Origin: Temnopleurus reevesii | Taxonomy: Eukaryota > Echinodermata > Echinoidea > Temnopleuroida > Temnopleuridae | NCBI GenBank assembly: GCA_036244855.1 | Contig: BQKZ01000377.1 | Span: 31,182 to 95,181 of the forward strand | Direction of reading: 5' to 3' | Length of the DNA stretch: 64,000 nt | Shown: in pieces, positions 34,560 through 49,212 of the stretch | How positions within the stretch are numbered: position 1 is the stretch's first letter | Layout of the letters: each line of letters begins with the position of its first letter | Position numbers and translations under genes: made by a program | Notes under the pieces: model-generated | The model's input: only the letters and a program-made list of their open reading frames with translations | Databases searched by the model: none | What the model was told of the DNA's origin: nothing

Positions 34560-37500
34560 TATCATCATCATCATCATCATCTTCATCATCATCATCAACA
34601 ACAACCTCACTGTGAGTACAGTCCTAAATCATATGAATTTTAGTAGTCATAATGATGAGACAATTTATATTCATTTATATTCTCCAGTACGGCAAGTGAA
34701 AAAAGATGATCGGAAGTACTATGAAGATCTTCTCAAGTACAGCAGAGATCACTTGATGCTCTACCCCTACCATCTGTCAGACATCACTGTCAAAGGGTTA
34801 AGGATAACACCCTTCTCCTATTACCTCAGCATGATGCATGACATCATGTCTAGTGAGAAGAGTTACGACTCGCTGCCAAACTTCACTGCTGCTGATTGTG
34901 AGTACTGGGTAGAGGGTTGGGTGAGAAGGGGTGGGGGCATGAGGGATAGGGGCTGGGGAGGATGGGAGTGGTAAAGTACTAAGAAAACGGTAGTTGATCA
35001 CAATCTTCTCGTATTATCTGAGTATGATGCTTGAGCTTATGTCGAGCGAGAAGAGCTACGACTCGCTGCCAAACTTTACTGCTGCTGACTGTAAGTAATG
35101 GGGAGAGGGTTGGGTGAGGAGGGATGGGGGCAAGTGGATTAGGGTTTTTGGAGGAGGGGAGGGGAAGAATATTAATAAAAGGGCAGGTGGTCACAATCTT
35201 CTCATATTACCTCAGCATGATGCATAACATCATGTCGAGTGAGAAGAGCTATGAGTCATTGCTGAACTTCACTTCAGCTTATTTTGGGCAGAGGCAGATG
35301 AGAGGACTGTAACTCAGTATATTGAACCTCTCCAATTCTTGAAGTCTTGATTTTAATCAAGATTTTCTCTCATGTGTAACACAGATAAATGTAATATGCA
35401 AATTCTCAATAAGTTTCATTTTTTATTCATTCTTCAGGTTTGCGGTTACTCGGCATTGGGAGGAATCAGTATATTGACATCATGAACCAGTGCAGATCAT
35501 CCAAGGTAATTATACTAACCATTACGCCTTATAAATCATGCCATGTGGAGGTGTTGTGGTATAGTGGTTCTGAATCTCGCCTTTCAATCGGAGGGTCGCG
35601 GTTCGAATCCCTACCCATGACGTTAATTACCTTCAGTAGGAAATTCATCCACATTGTGCTGCACTCAACCCAGGTGAGGTGAATGGGTTCCTAGTTGGAA
35701 TATTAATTGCTTGAGTGCTGGCGGTGACAAGCTAAAGCCAGGGTAATAATAATGCAAAGCGCCTTGAGTACTTCACAGTAGAATGCATACGTCCGCTATA
35801 AAAATTGAATATTAGAAAACATTTACTACGTACACTGTAAACATGGTATACATGTATCATTTCTTTTCATATTCTATTGTGGTCTTTACTCTGTTTCAAA
35901 TGTCTAGACGTATGTGAAGAAAACCATTTGGTTTGTATGGGTACAGTGTTACGTTATTTTCTTTGGGATAATGAATTGGTTACCATATGTCTTGCATTAA
36001 TGTGTTTTATACATTACTACTAAACATAAAAAGGGTTGTATGGAAAATTGGTGTTTTATTGAATTGAATCATGTACATGTACATGTATGTATGTATGTAG
36101 ACTTTTGTCATTTTCTTTGAGTCTGCAACATGTGCGACTTTGAAGTTTATGAAAGATTTAGTTTGAAAAAGAAATGACTTGAAGTCATTTTCTTATTGCT
36201 TTCATTTATTTTTTTAAGGAATGAGATGGGAAAGTTTGTGATTTGAACGTTCAAAGCTTTAATTTTTGTACATGCATGGAGATTTAAATGGTTTGAGTTA
36301 TATTTTGAGTTTGACTCTGTTACCTATTCAAATTCCGTCAAGATTTGTTTTTGTAAATGTCATTTAACGAAAATTGTTTTTGGTGTTTCGCATTTTGTCA
36401 CTTCATCTTCAGCCTTCCCTTAATCGTTCTGGTAGTATTCAAGTAAGTTTTGCATCAAAGGCACGATCTAACAACGTTAACTTGTGTTATATCTAGGGAA
36501 TGTGTATTTGCAGTTTTGTACTTTTTTTGTATTTGTTTGTGTTAGAGAGTTGCCTTTTTGTTTTTAAAAATTTCATTTTTTTCATTGAGTTCTTGTTGTT
36601 GAGTTCAGTTTTTACAAATGATGCATTTTTTTTACATCGTGAAAATCAGTGTTATGCTTTATGCCATGCATTCATTGTGCACATTTACTTGCCTAGATAA
36701 TTTTCTTTTGATTTATTTTATTTTTTATTACATTTGCACAGAAATGGTAGAAATTTATAATTTAGCACTTGATTTGTCATGCACACTAAAAATAATATGT
36801 CTATGAGCAAACCATTCATTACATGAATCAAACAAACAAATAAGGACTCTTTCAAACTGTGAAAGCATCACTAACATCTAACAGCACTGTGACTAAAAGA
36901 GATAAATAAATTGGACAAATTTAATAACTCTTATTCAGGCATTGGTAAGAGCTTTTAAATTTAACAAAGTAAGGCTCCCCTGTTTGATATTTCTCCACAG
37001 AATGAGAGCAAAGCAAATTTTTACGAATGCGTGAATGGGTATTGTTAACTTTGTCCAATTCCTTTGTCCTTTCTGCTCACAGTGGGATATTGGCTCCATG
37101 CATGTAGTATGACACTAATGACACTAATAAGGCCCCAGTCACATCGGGCCCCGGAAGCAACATGATTCAACATGACCCTTCGTTCAGTTCACAGATAGCT
37201 GCCTGCGAACAAAGAGTCATGTGGAATTATGTTGCTATGTGACTGGGGCCTGAATAAAATACATACACACTGTCCTATTATATTTATTGGGCCTCCAATA
37301 TCCCCTGTATTATATGATTCCTATTAATAAAGTTTTCCTTCTATAATTGACATTCATAATTTATTTCATGGAAAAGCAAAATTTTTTAATGCAATTAAAC
37401 TTGCCATTTAAACAAGCATTGACTGAAATATCATTTCAAACTACAATTTGCTTACATTCACACCAATTTTGTGTCTTATTCTGTAAGTAACACATTCAGA

Positions 37501-39382
37501 CTTCCAAACACCTCAAATAAGACAGCAATCACGGTAGATACAGGGATGCCAATTGTTCCGTAATGTGTGAAAAGAGCATTTTCATATGAATTCAAGGCTT
37601 TTGCACATTGCCACCCATGTGAATGTCTGAGAGAATATTGCTTTCATGTTTTCTGTCAGTTTTCTTCATCTGTTGCATTATTCACACTTTAATTTTTACC
37701 TCATGAATATTCTGGAACACTTGGCATCTCTGTATGAAAATTGAGAAAGAAACTGTGCACAAAAAATTGTGATTCAAACCTGTAGAGTATACAAGATCGG
37801 ATATGACCGTAATCATTTTAAGGCACATTATTGTTTAGAGCCATATAGACCCATTTGAATACATAGAAAAAAAGTTGTTTAGACCCACTTTGAAATAAAA
37901 ATTATTGTGGAAATAATCTCAGAATAGATCGAGTTGTATTATTTGTACTTTAGACTTCTTCACATTATAAAAACAATTTTGTCAATTTTTTTTGCACAAT
38001 GAGCATTTTTTGTAGCTTGAATGTATGTGAATATTCATGCAACCTTCACAAATTTACATGTCTGACAAGCTGCATCATTTTTAGTTTGACACACATTATA
38101 TCCTTGTCTTGAAAAGCAGATCTCTAATTGAATCAACCAAACCTCGCTTTTGGTATAACAAGAAATGAAAAAGAAAATATGTGCAATACAAACAAATGAG
38201 ATACTGACTTCCTGAAATAATATCATGTATACTTCATTATGAAAATAGATGAAAATGAAGTCATTTTTTTTCTAATCATTTCTTGCGGAAAGAAAATTAC
38301 TTTTGTCAATTATATCATACATTAAATCAAAATACCAAAAGGCTTTTTTGGTGCTTAAACATTGTGAGTTTTACATAGATCTGTAGATAGATGTATACTT
38401 TTGCAATCTTTAAACAATCTTCATCTGTGTATTAATAATTTTGACATATTACACAAAATTTGAGAGTCTTTAATTACATATCAGTGTGCCACTTTTTTTC
38501 TCAGATTTTGCTCTATCTGCTATCTACTAGTTTGACTTTCTAGTCGCAATCACTGCTTTGTATTGTCTTCATAACTTTCATATGAGTTTGTTTAATGCAT
38601 CAGGCATATATAGGAAGAAAACCTTTCACGCAGTTTATCAACACACTTATCTATTAAATGTTATTAAATGTTTTCTTTTTGTTGTTGATGACCATAATCT
38701 TTGATATTGATGATTTCTCATCCTTCCTAGAAATTTTTCCGGAGGAAACCGATCCGAGACCTTCTACCAGGGAAGCCTATAGAGGATGTAACGGTCGAAG
38801 CTTGGTGGATGGTACAGCCAGGGTACATCACAGAGGATGATATAAGAGTAAGGCCATAGTGATGGATGTGTCACAAATGACTTATTCATATGTCACAGTA
38901 TAGGTTTTCGTCATATGTGTGTTGGTGTTTGTGTGATGGTTTTGTTGCAAAGCCTCTGGAGATTGTAATTTGTACATATAATTTTAAAACATAATCATTG
39001 ATTAATGTAAAATTTAGAGTAAGGTTGCAACATGATTCTTCTTAAAATACATGCAGAGTCGATAAAGAAATGCTATACCCCCAACCAAAAATTGGCATTT
39101 TGTTGACTTTTGGGAGAAAATATGAAATTTTGTATACAGTGTGAATGAGGAGTTGTCCGACATGACGTCACAGATTCCGCCGAATTTGCCGATCGCACGG
39201 ATCCCCATCAGCGAAAGGGATCGTCATATCTCCGTAACTTTGAAAATTCATAACTTTTGAATGGGTTGTCCGATTTTGCTCAAATTTTCACAGTTTGTTC
39301 ATCTGATTTTTCTTCATTTAATGAGAGCACGACAATTTCAGGGGTTGGTTCTTCTTTAATGACCATTCATCATACAATGTAG

Positions 39383-39419
<37 letters not shown>

Positions 39420-42400
39420 CCATTCTCTTCATTCTCTTCATTAAAATGTAGTTTTTTTTATATAAAACACTGCATTTTCATCAAAATAATGTACACTACA
39501 TTATAATTGGAATTTTTTCTTTCTTGCATCTTGTTTTAGACTGTATCAATAGCTGAGAAAAATGCCATAGATCGTATCATAGATGCATTATAATTGGAAA
39601 TTTATCTTTCAATCTTTTTAATACTGCTTTATGCAATTATTCCCAGTTTTGAAGATTATCCATTAAGTTCTCACCACTGATCTGAATGTCAAATTGGTCC
39701 ATATATCAGTACCTTTTATTAGTAATGTTCACTTATTTAATGATTTGGAATCATATCACAAAATCCAAATTTGCAATATCATTTTCTTGACCACTGCCTT
39801 TGCTACAGATCTGGTACGCCATTCTCTATTCTTTATTGCATTTCTACTTAAATATGTGTATTTTTTAAATTTTTACTTATACATGTTATATGTGTATTTT
39901 TAGTATTTTTACTTATATGTGTATTCTTTGTATTTTAAATGATCTTTTGTAAATGCATTTGCAATTCAGCCTTTGGCTGCAAGAAATGTTTTTAATTGTG
40001 ATTCAATAAATAAACCATTACTACTACTATATTTCTTGTATCTAATAGACTGTATCAATAGCTGAGAAGAATGCCATAGATCGTATCATAGATGCAGGGT
40101 CACAACCGGGTGGTGCAATGGATTATTATATAGTACATAGTGAGTATATCCATTATCTTGTTATTTTACAGTATCATATAATTTGGCTCTTGTATAGCAG
40201 ATAACGCATAGGCTTGTCATTTTCCTATGCCCTGAGAAGAAAGGGAAAGATTGTTCAAGGTCTATTTTCAATGTTGATATTGGAAAGAATGTAATTGATG
40301 TTACATAACTTGAAGCAAATTATATTAAATTGATTTAAATCAAGCAGATGAAATCAAATTTATAGAACATTTGTTTAAATTTATTTAGATTACATGAAAT
40401 CAAACTGAAATAAGCCATTGAATACTGAATTATGTAATTCCTACAGACTTTGCGCAGGGACTACCCATTTTCAGTTGTCAATTGGTTAATTCAACTTAGA
40501 ATCAATGAATTAATAAAAAGCTTTCAGTCCTAGCAGAAATACGAATTAATTGACTTCCTAGAATTGATGAACTAAAATACAGACATGTGTCAAGCAATGT
40601 GTTTTCAAGCATGATTTTGCTTTTGATCATGAAAACGGAAGATTCTACTATTATTTTCTGATTTTGCTTCATCCACAGAATTATATTTGAAAGGTCTTGT
40701 CTATGTCGATGTGCCAATTGAAGATGATGATTACATATCAGGTAATGTACATTCAAGATTATTGTCTTGCTATTATTGCAAAGATAACAACCGTTCAGGG
40801 ATGTGTTTCATAAAGCTGTTTGTAGATCTATGCACGACTGAACGAACGACTGGTGATCCATTCTCTTGTGCGATTGAGCGCCATCATTGAGTGAAAGAAA
40901 GGATCACCGGTCATTCTTCGAGTTGTGTGTAGATCTATGAACAGCTTCATGAAATACAACCCAGGAATATTCATAAATGAGGTCAAAATCAAAATGTGAA
41001 TAATGCAATAACCGATCGAAAGTGAGAGCAAACATGATTACCATAGCCATGCTTTCAAACATTCAGTTTTGATGAAAACCTTGAATTTACATGAAAATAC
41101 AACACTGTACTCATGCATTTTTTGGAAAGGTTGTTTGGAATATTATTGAAACACTCCATGCTTTTGGAAACAATGGAACCTAATGTTTGCAAGGTGCTTG
41201 GAGCCACTATATCTGTCGAATAGCTACAGGTGTACACTCCTAAAGCCAGGGTAATAGTGCTGCAATTGTTGAGTGCTTAGGGAATCTTCATAAAGAGTTG
41301 ATAAGCGCTCTATAAAAGCTGTTCATTATTATTATTACCTTGATAAGCCTTTGAATATCATTTTTGAAAATGATGAAAATGTTTCCTTGTTGTTCCTTTT
41401 GTTTGATATGACTGTTGGTTTGTTATAAATTAGAACAATTGTTGTTATTCAAAATACCCCCTTGGATGAACAACAGACTTTCCTCAGGCCCTAATTTGAA
41501 AATTTATCGAAAAATACATCGGTTTGGAACATTGAAAGAGAATGTAAGGTAGATCACCTGGGTTGTGTTTCATAAAGCTGTTAATAAGGGGTATGCACAA
41601 CTCTATGAACGACTGGTGACCCTTTCCTGCAGTCAATGATAAAATCTGATGTGAAACACACCTGAGAAAGGGTCAACAGTCATTTGCAGAGTCATGTGTA
41701 GATCTACAAACAGCGTGATGTAACACAACCCAGATTGATGCACATACTGCTGATATAGGAATGCACATTATCTACTTTATGCAGAAAACAGAGGAAACGT
41801 TGAAGCCTTTTTCTAAGTTTGGATCGACACCTTTGAAAAAAGATATACCATAAAATGGAGCGAATATGGATGATGGGGTAAAGAGGGACAAGAGAGTGAT
41901 CCTCCTCATCAATGAGGAATCTTTGATGGTCTAAGTTTTGTAACTAGTCACGCGGATGTCCCTGTTTTCCCTGTTTATAGTGTGTTTTGAAACAGATGGC
42001 CTTATACTGCAAGTTTTAAGTTCTTGTAACCAACATTTATTTTGGTATCCCTTTTCTTTCCTTGCAGTGCCTCCTCTGGAAGGCTTTGTTATGAATCGTC
42101 TCCAAGGAGATTATTTTGAGAAGCTCCTCTACAAGATATTTGTCTCCATTGATGAACACACAACAGTTGCAGAGGTAAGGAAGCAGGAAGGGTTGATGTG
42201 ATCGAGAGGAAGGGAGGAAGGGAAGGAGGGAGATTGGGTAGGGAGGGAGAGAGAATGAAGGAGAGACGGAGGTTAAAGGGGGAGGTAGAGATGAAAGGAG
42301 AAAAGGAGGAGGATAAGAGGAATAAGGAAGAAAGGACATGCACAAATTATGTTTGATTGTGTTAAAGTATTATTTTCTCTGTGTTTATAACAGCTTGCCA

Positions 42401-45400
42401 ATGTTGTTCAGATTGACCTAGGTCTTGTGAAAAATGCCATCTCCATGTACTGTAGACTGGGCTTTGGGAAGAGGAAAGGGCAGGACCTTGACATGGACAA
42501 GTTTTACTAAAAAACAATTATGTTTGATGATGTTAATGTTTTATTTCCGTGTTTTGATGTAACAGCTTGCCAATGTTCTCCTGATAGACCTTGGTCTTGT
42601 GAAAAATGCCATCTCCATGTACTGTAGACTGGGCTTTGGGAAGAGGAAAGGGCAGGACCTTGACATGGACAAGTTTTACTAAAAAAAAAAAGTGATGTTT
42701 AATGATGTTAAAGTATTATTTTCTGTGTGTTTGATACAGCAGCTTGCCAACATTCTCCAAATTGACTTGGGTCTTGTGAAAAATGCCATATCCATGTACT
42801 GTAGACTTGGCTTTGCCGAGAGTGGTGTCCAAGATCTTCATGTGGATGAGTTACACTCAACAAACAATTCAGTTTGATGATGTTAAAGTATTATTTTCTC
42901 TTTGTTTGATATATCAGCTTGCCAATGTTCTCCAGATCGACTTGGGTCTCGTGAAAAATGCCATCTCAATGTACTGTAGACTGGGGTTTGCGAAGAGGAA
43001 AGGGCAGGACCTCGACATGGAAGCATTACATCCGTCATGGCAAGACATTCTCCAGGCAAATGGCACAAAGAAGTATGTATATCATCATTGTAAATCTCTC
43101 CTGTACAGTGTTCATATGGTGAAGCAAATTAAAAGTCACTTGCACACAGATCTACTAATGAAATATACAGATATACTGAGGAGGTACAAGCTTTTCTTGA
43201 TTGCTTCAGTATAGGATGCTTTTGATATTTTCTTTTCCTTCAGGTTTAGGAGAATATGAAAACTGTTATCAGTCACGGAAGGACACAGGTGAATTAAGCA
43301 ATAAGAATGAATAGAGCATCGATTCTTTGCTGGGGTTTCAATTTTGCTAATTTCCCTACAATAAATTTACAAAAATGTTCATTCAAAATGCACATAGACT
43401 TGTGTACAAATAATTATCTCGGCATAACAATTGCAACTCAGAGCCCAGGAGGTGTGCGATCAATCTCCGATGAAAATAGCCAATCAAGATCTTAGTTGAA
43501 TGCTCATTCTATTCAACAGACTGACCAACAGCCAATAATCGCAAACCTCAATGCCACAAGGCTCAGATCTAATATTCATGTACGCCAAAGTATTTGCTTC
43601 TACACTTAATTGAAAATTTATAATCTTTCTCACAGAACTGTGGTCCAAGATGACCTTCTGCTGATAGACTGGGGAGCAGAGCAGAAGAGCGGGTCGGAGA
43701 AGACCTCACCATCCAACGAGGGTTCCATAGACACCTCAGACCTCGCCAGTGTGGACGAGTCGGACATCTCCTCGACGTCGGCGATCACGGCAACTGGTGG
43801 TCATACTAAGAGGATAGCATTCCTGTTTGATTCCACTCTGACTGCATTCCTTATGATGGGAAACCTCTCGCCGGTAAGAGAGAGTATTTATTCTTTGCCG
43901 AGGTAGAGATAATAAAGTAAATACTAGACAACTTTTAGGTCTGATTAATCTTGCATTTATTCAACCTGCAAACAGGTTTGGCAAAGGACAGCGCTATTCA
44001 AATTAACGATTACACAATAATAGTTAGTACATGATAAAAACAATAATGACACAAGATTTTCATTATCATATTGGTTTGTTTCTTATGTTAATGCGTGCAA
44101 TGACTCACAATCCTTACAATTTTTGCATTCAAATTATGGTTTGGAAGCCTATGGATTGTTGAATAATAATGTTGTGCTCTCTTTAGATATCATGTAGTTG
44201 TGGTATTGGTATCATTATAAGGTAAATTCATTGTAAGAAGAAGAAGATTACTATATTTATGATTGTTATCTCCTCACTTCTTCCCATTATTTGGGTCAGA
44301 TTCATTGACTAATGATACCAAATATTAATCAAATATGGATATAAAGTGACCATTGATGCTTCTTATTGAATAATAGAAGAGTATTTTTTTGTCATTTGAG
44401 TTATCAAATGATGCCTATGAGCATACATAACACCACATCTTCTTCCTATAGACAAAGTCTTAATTTTTATTAAAAAATTGTGGAATATTCCATTCTTTTC
44501 ATTTATTCCTTTTTCCATCCATTGGATTCTAGGGTTTGAAAAGTCATGCAGTCACCATGTTTGAAGTGGGTAAACTTTCAGATGAATCGCTAGACAGCTT
44601 TCTTGCTGAACTAGATCGGGTAAGTCAATCATCTTTCTTGCACGTACTTGTGCTGCTTGTGTTCATGCTTTTATTCCTAAAGCCATTTTGTGTACCAAAT
44701 ATCTGGAAATTGAAGTACGTTATTCCTGATAGTGTGCAGAAAATCAGCAAACGTAGAAAGAAAGAATAGAAGTCTAAGTTCAAGAGTCAATAGTTTTGCC
44801 TCCATCAGAAGAAATATGACAGAACCAACATGAAAGCCATAATGTAAAACTGTAGGTCCGAACAAATGATATTTGTAAGTACATCTAGCTGGGCAATTTC
44901 ATAATTGTGTATGTGTGGCCCCCTTCATTAAGATACTTTCCTGAAATACTTTTTCATCTTTCATATCTGATTGGTGAGGTAAACTGCAGGTAAAATGTTT
45001 TTTTTAGATGATTATGACTCTTTATGTTCACAGGAGAAGAGTGAGGTCACATCTACAAAAAGATTGACCTGCTATACAGGTAACATTGCGTTGTTGCTTT
45101 TTTTTTAACTTCATGCAGTAGATATATTTAGTTTTTGTGCAATATAGGTGGACTAATCATATTTATGTTATATTTTTATGACAGGTCCCTAAGGATAGCG
45201 TGGTTGAAGGAGAAGCCCAACGCTAATTTGAGCATGCTGTCATTCTCAAAAACACCATCACATTCCTCAGGTAATAGGGTGCTTTCAACTTAGTTGCAAA
45301 TAATGTTGGCATCCATTATTGCTCACATTAGTTTTGCACCACTGTCCACAGGTGCTGTCTACCAGTATCTTGACAATGCTATTGTCGGATAATGATTGCA

Positions 45401-47923
45401 TTAGATTCTAAGATATAAATGATTATTATGTGTTCTTTTTGAGGTTGGGAATGTGTAGGATTTGTGTGTTGTTAAAGCTGCACAGACTGCGACTATGTCA
45501 CTGCACTTTGAATCTGAGGAATGCTGTGATATAGTGTGGGGGTTGGATTTGAATACAATTAACAAAATTGTGAATAATCTTAACCAGTGGAGCTTTCTTA
45601 GGAGAGGTATGCAAATGAAAACGATGAATGAATCCAGCTTGTGTTCAATTATAATGATAATAATGATATGATAATGATAATAATAATAGTAATAATAATA
45701 ATAATAACAATTTGGTGATTTTTTATATAGTGTCAGATCCGCAATAATGACACTTAAGCATTAAATATATTATAATTTGAATACAACAATAGATTTAGAA
45801 TACAATGACATATAACAATAGAAGAAAACATAATAATACAATAACCCAAGTAAATGTTTTGACCTTTATTTTTCTTTTTTTATTTCAGATACAACAAGGA
45901 TATCTCGTGCGACCCAGAGGGTATGACTAAAGGCATGGGTATAGACTTACTAAGGTGTGAAAGCTTACTGGGTCTAGAAGCTGCTACGTGTGCTAGAGTG
46001 CTCCAGAAAAATTATGAGTGAGTATAGATTACTCTTTCCTTTCCCTCTAGCATTATCCTAAGTATTTCACTTTTCAAAGAAAGTAACAGTGAGAAAGTAA
46101 TATTGAGAGGTCCATAACTATACAGTGAGTATTAACCCATAAACTGCTGAACACTTTTCTTGATCGAATAAATTCCACACAAAACATAGGTTACTTTGAC
46201 CTCTATTCATGTTATAAATGTTAGTGGTATGATGTTGGAATTTACACAACTTACTCTCAAATAATGTATGATATCATGGGAAAAGGTATTACAGTTTTTA
46301 GTAAATGATCTTTCCTAAAACAATGCTTTGAATATGTAATTAGGAGTCCAATCAAAGTGAAAATCAAACCCCTGTACTAAAGATCTGTGTATGAGCTAGG
46401 AAAGAATTTGACACAGGCCCTAACATATCAGTCCATTGTGTAATGCTACTGAAGTTTGGAAGAATTCTTTTCAGCCCAGAGTCATGAATGACTATTGACA
46501 ACTAATACCAAATGGATGTTTGAGAAAGTGGTTCATGCACAATAGTTCTGTATTCTTTTGTCATGCACACAGACTGTTGGTATGGTAGTTTCAAGTTCCC
46601 GGGCCACAAAAGTGGCCCGCAGCAGTTTATGGGTTAAAGAAGGATACAACCACAAGCATGGGTACAAGCTTACTAAGGTGTGAAGCGTCATGGTGCAGTG
46701 GTTTTGATTGTAGCATTTCAACCAGGGGGTTGGCATTCGAACCCCATCCATGGTGTTAGTGCCATTCAGCAAGAAATTCATCCACATTGTGCTGCACTCA
46801 ACCCATAAAATGTGAATAGGTACTGGCAGGATTGAATTCCTAGGATGCAGAGATGCACAAAATATGGTAGTTGTGCTATAGCTATGTAATGATATAACAG
46901 AGCGCTTAAAAACGCTTGTGCCCTATGTAAATGATGTTCTTACTGGGTCTAGAGGCAACGTATTGTACTAGGGTACTCAACGAAAATGATGATTAAGTAG
47001 ATTATGAACAAAGAATATCTCATGTGACCCAGAGGGTATGACTAAAGGCATGGGTATAGACCTGCTAAGATGTGAAAGCTTATTGGGTCTAGAGGCAGCT
47101 ACTTGTGCTAGGGTACTCCATAACAATTATGAGTAAGTAGAATAGACACTGCCAAATTTTCTCAAATCTTTGAAATGTTAAATTTTGTGATTAAATGAAT
47201 TGAAAAGTTATTTATTGAACATATCATGTGAACAAAACAAACATGCTTGAGGTTTGCTCCCCTTGCCTATTTTTTTTAATCATTAGCCTGTTATTTGATT
47301 GCTATTTATGTAATTTTTCACATTTGATAACTTACCTCTTGAGAATATGAATGTAGAAATATCTCCCAAGGAAATAATTATGTTTATGCCAGGATATTAA
47401 TTCCTATTCCTCTGTATGTCTCCATTTGATTTATTTAAAGCTTAATTCTTGATAAACCATTCAGTTTTGAAAAAAAAATATCTTCAACTTACACTTTTAC
47501 AATTCCAGCTACTGATGTTTTCAAATGCTTTCAATATTATTTTGCAGGATTCTGGTATCAATGGCCCCTCTTAGTAATGAAATCAGACCAATTAGTAGCT
47601 GTACACCACAACATATAGGACCTGCTATACCGGAGGTATGTGTCTTTCCTCTTCATTTTCTCCCCTCCGTTCCCATTCTTTTCTCCTCCTCTGCCTTCAC
47701 TCTTTTCTCTCATCTTCCTTCCCCTCCCTTCTACCCTCATTCTGCCCTTGCCCTCCTCCTTTTTTTTCCGCTTCACTTTCTGTCCTGCCCAGTTTACACC
47801 CATTCATATGAAAATTACTATTTTTGTATTGNCTACGGCGAAACGATATTTTCGCTGTATTGTGGTTTTCCCCTTAAGTGCCCATTTTATAGCACAGAAA
47901 TGTGCCTTATTCTGCAGATAAGC

Positions 47924-47956
<33 letters not shown>

Positions 47957-49151
47957 TTTGATGATTTCTTAATATAAAGTGCCAGATCCATCAATAATGA
48001 CACTCAAGCATTACATCAAGCATTAAATATATTATAATTTAATTACAACAAAAGATAAAGAATACAATAAAATATAACAATAAAACAAAACATAATAATA
48101 CAATAACCAAGCAAATAGTTTGATGTATTTTTTCCTTTTTTAAATATATTTAATTTCAGATACAACAAGGATATCTCCTGCGACCCAGAGGGTATGACCA
48201 AAGGCATGGGTATAGACTTGTTAAGATGTGAAAGCCTGTTGGGTCTAGAAGCAGCAACCTGTGCTAGGGTTCTACAGAAAAACTATGAGTAAGTACATGT
48301 AGGATATGAATAAAGTTGTGGGTATCCTTTTAGACACACTGTAATATACATTCTAAAGGTTACTGGCTATGTGTGCTAGGGTACTCCACAAAAACTATGA
48401 ATAAAAAATACCCCCCGTTTCAAACCATGAACTTTTGACAGTTTTTGTTTTTCTTAAACACAAAAATATTGTAATGTATATACATATAACCCAATATTCT
48501 AGGAATGAACTTTCATCCACTTCATTCTTTACTTTGAAGGAGCTGAAAGTGATGTTAAAAAAATACTGGACTAAAATATCGTGTGTGAATGAAGTAACAC
48601 GAATCTACTAGATGTGGCAATAACAAAGCAAATTTCTTTTGTCTACATTAATTTTTGGATTCCATGTTGTTATTCTATAGAGTAAATTGCTCTTTTAGGG
48701 CAGCATATTTTTAGGATTTTGATATAATTTTTTTTTTTTATAATTCCTCACCACTGTTTTTGTTTGCTGTGGCTTTTCTTTGCAGAATTCTTGTGTCGAT
48801 GGCCCCTCTTAGCAATGAAATCAGACCGATCAGTAGCTGTACACCACAGCATATAGGACCTGCTATACCAGAAGTAAGTGCCTCTTTTCCACTTACTCCC
48901 TGCTTCTCCTGTTTTTCCATCATTTTCTCTTCCTTTCCCTCCATCTGTATCTTTCCATTCCTTCACCCTTCTCAGCCTTAGCTGAATTGAATTGAATTTG
49001 ATAGGCTCTTATTATTGATAATGAATAATGAATATAACACTTTATTTAGGTATATATTTATATGACTGCTTATCATTTTTGATGTTTTACTCTGTAGATT
49101 GAAATCATAATTCAACTTCTAGCTGCAACAATTGTTTAATCAATAAACCAT

Positions 49152-49212
<61 letters not shown>

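Noticed and set aside
35600..35610. tRNA gene suggested by A and B boxes
   Set aside because: The body continues into a SINE tail and the cloverleaf is not intact; it is a tRNA-derived SINE.
34225..39420. CRISPR-like direct repeats in the CAT-rich tracts
   Set aside because: These are simple triplet microsatellites in an animal intron; no spacers of unique sequence and no cas genes.
43244..43289. Possible extra FAM91A1 exon between acceptor ccttcag and GTGAAT
   Set aside because: In the phase set by exon 9 it meets TGA after four codons, and exons 9 and 10 join in phase without it.
45035..45080. Possible exon after tgttcacag with donor ACAG|GTAACA
   Set aside because: Joining it puts exon 12 out of frame; exon 11 joins directly to 45185 in phase and matches the family.
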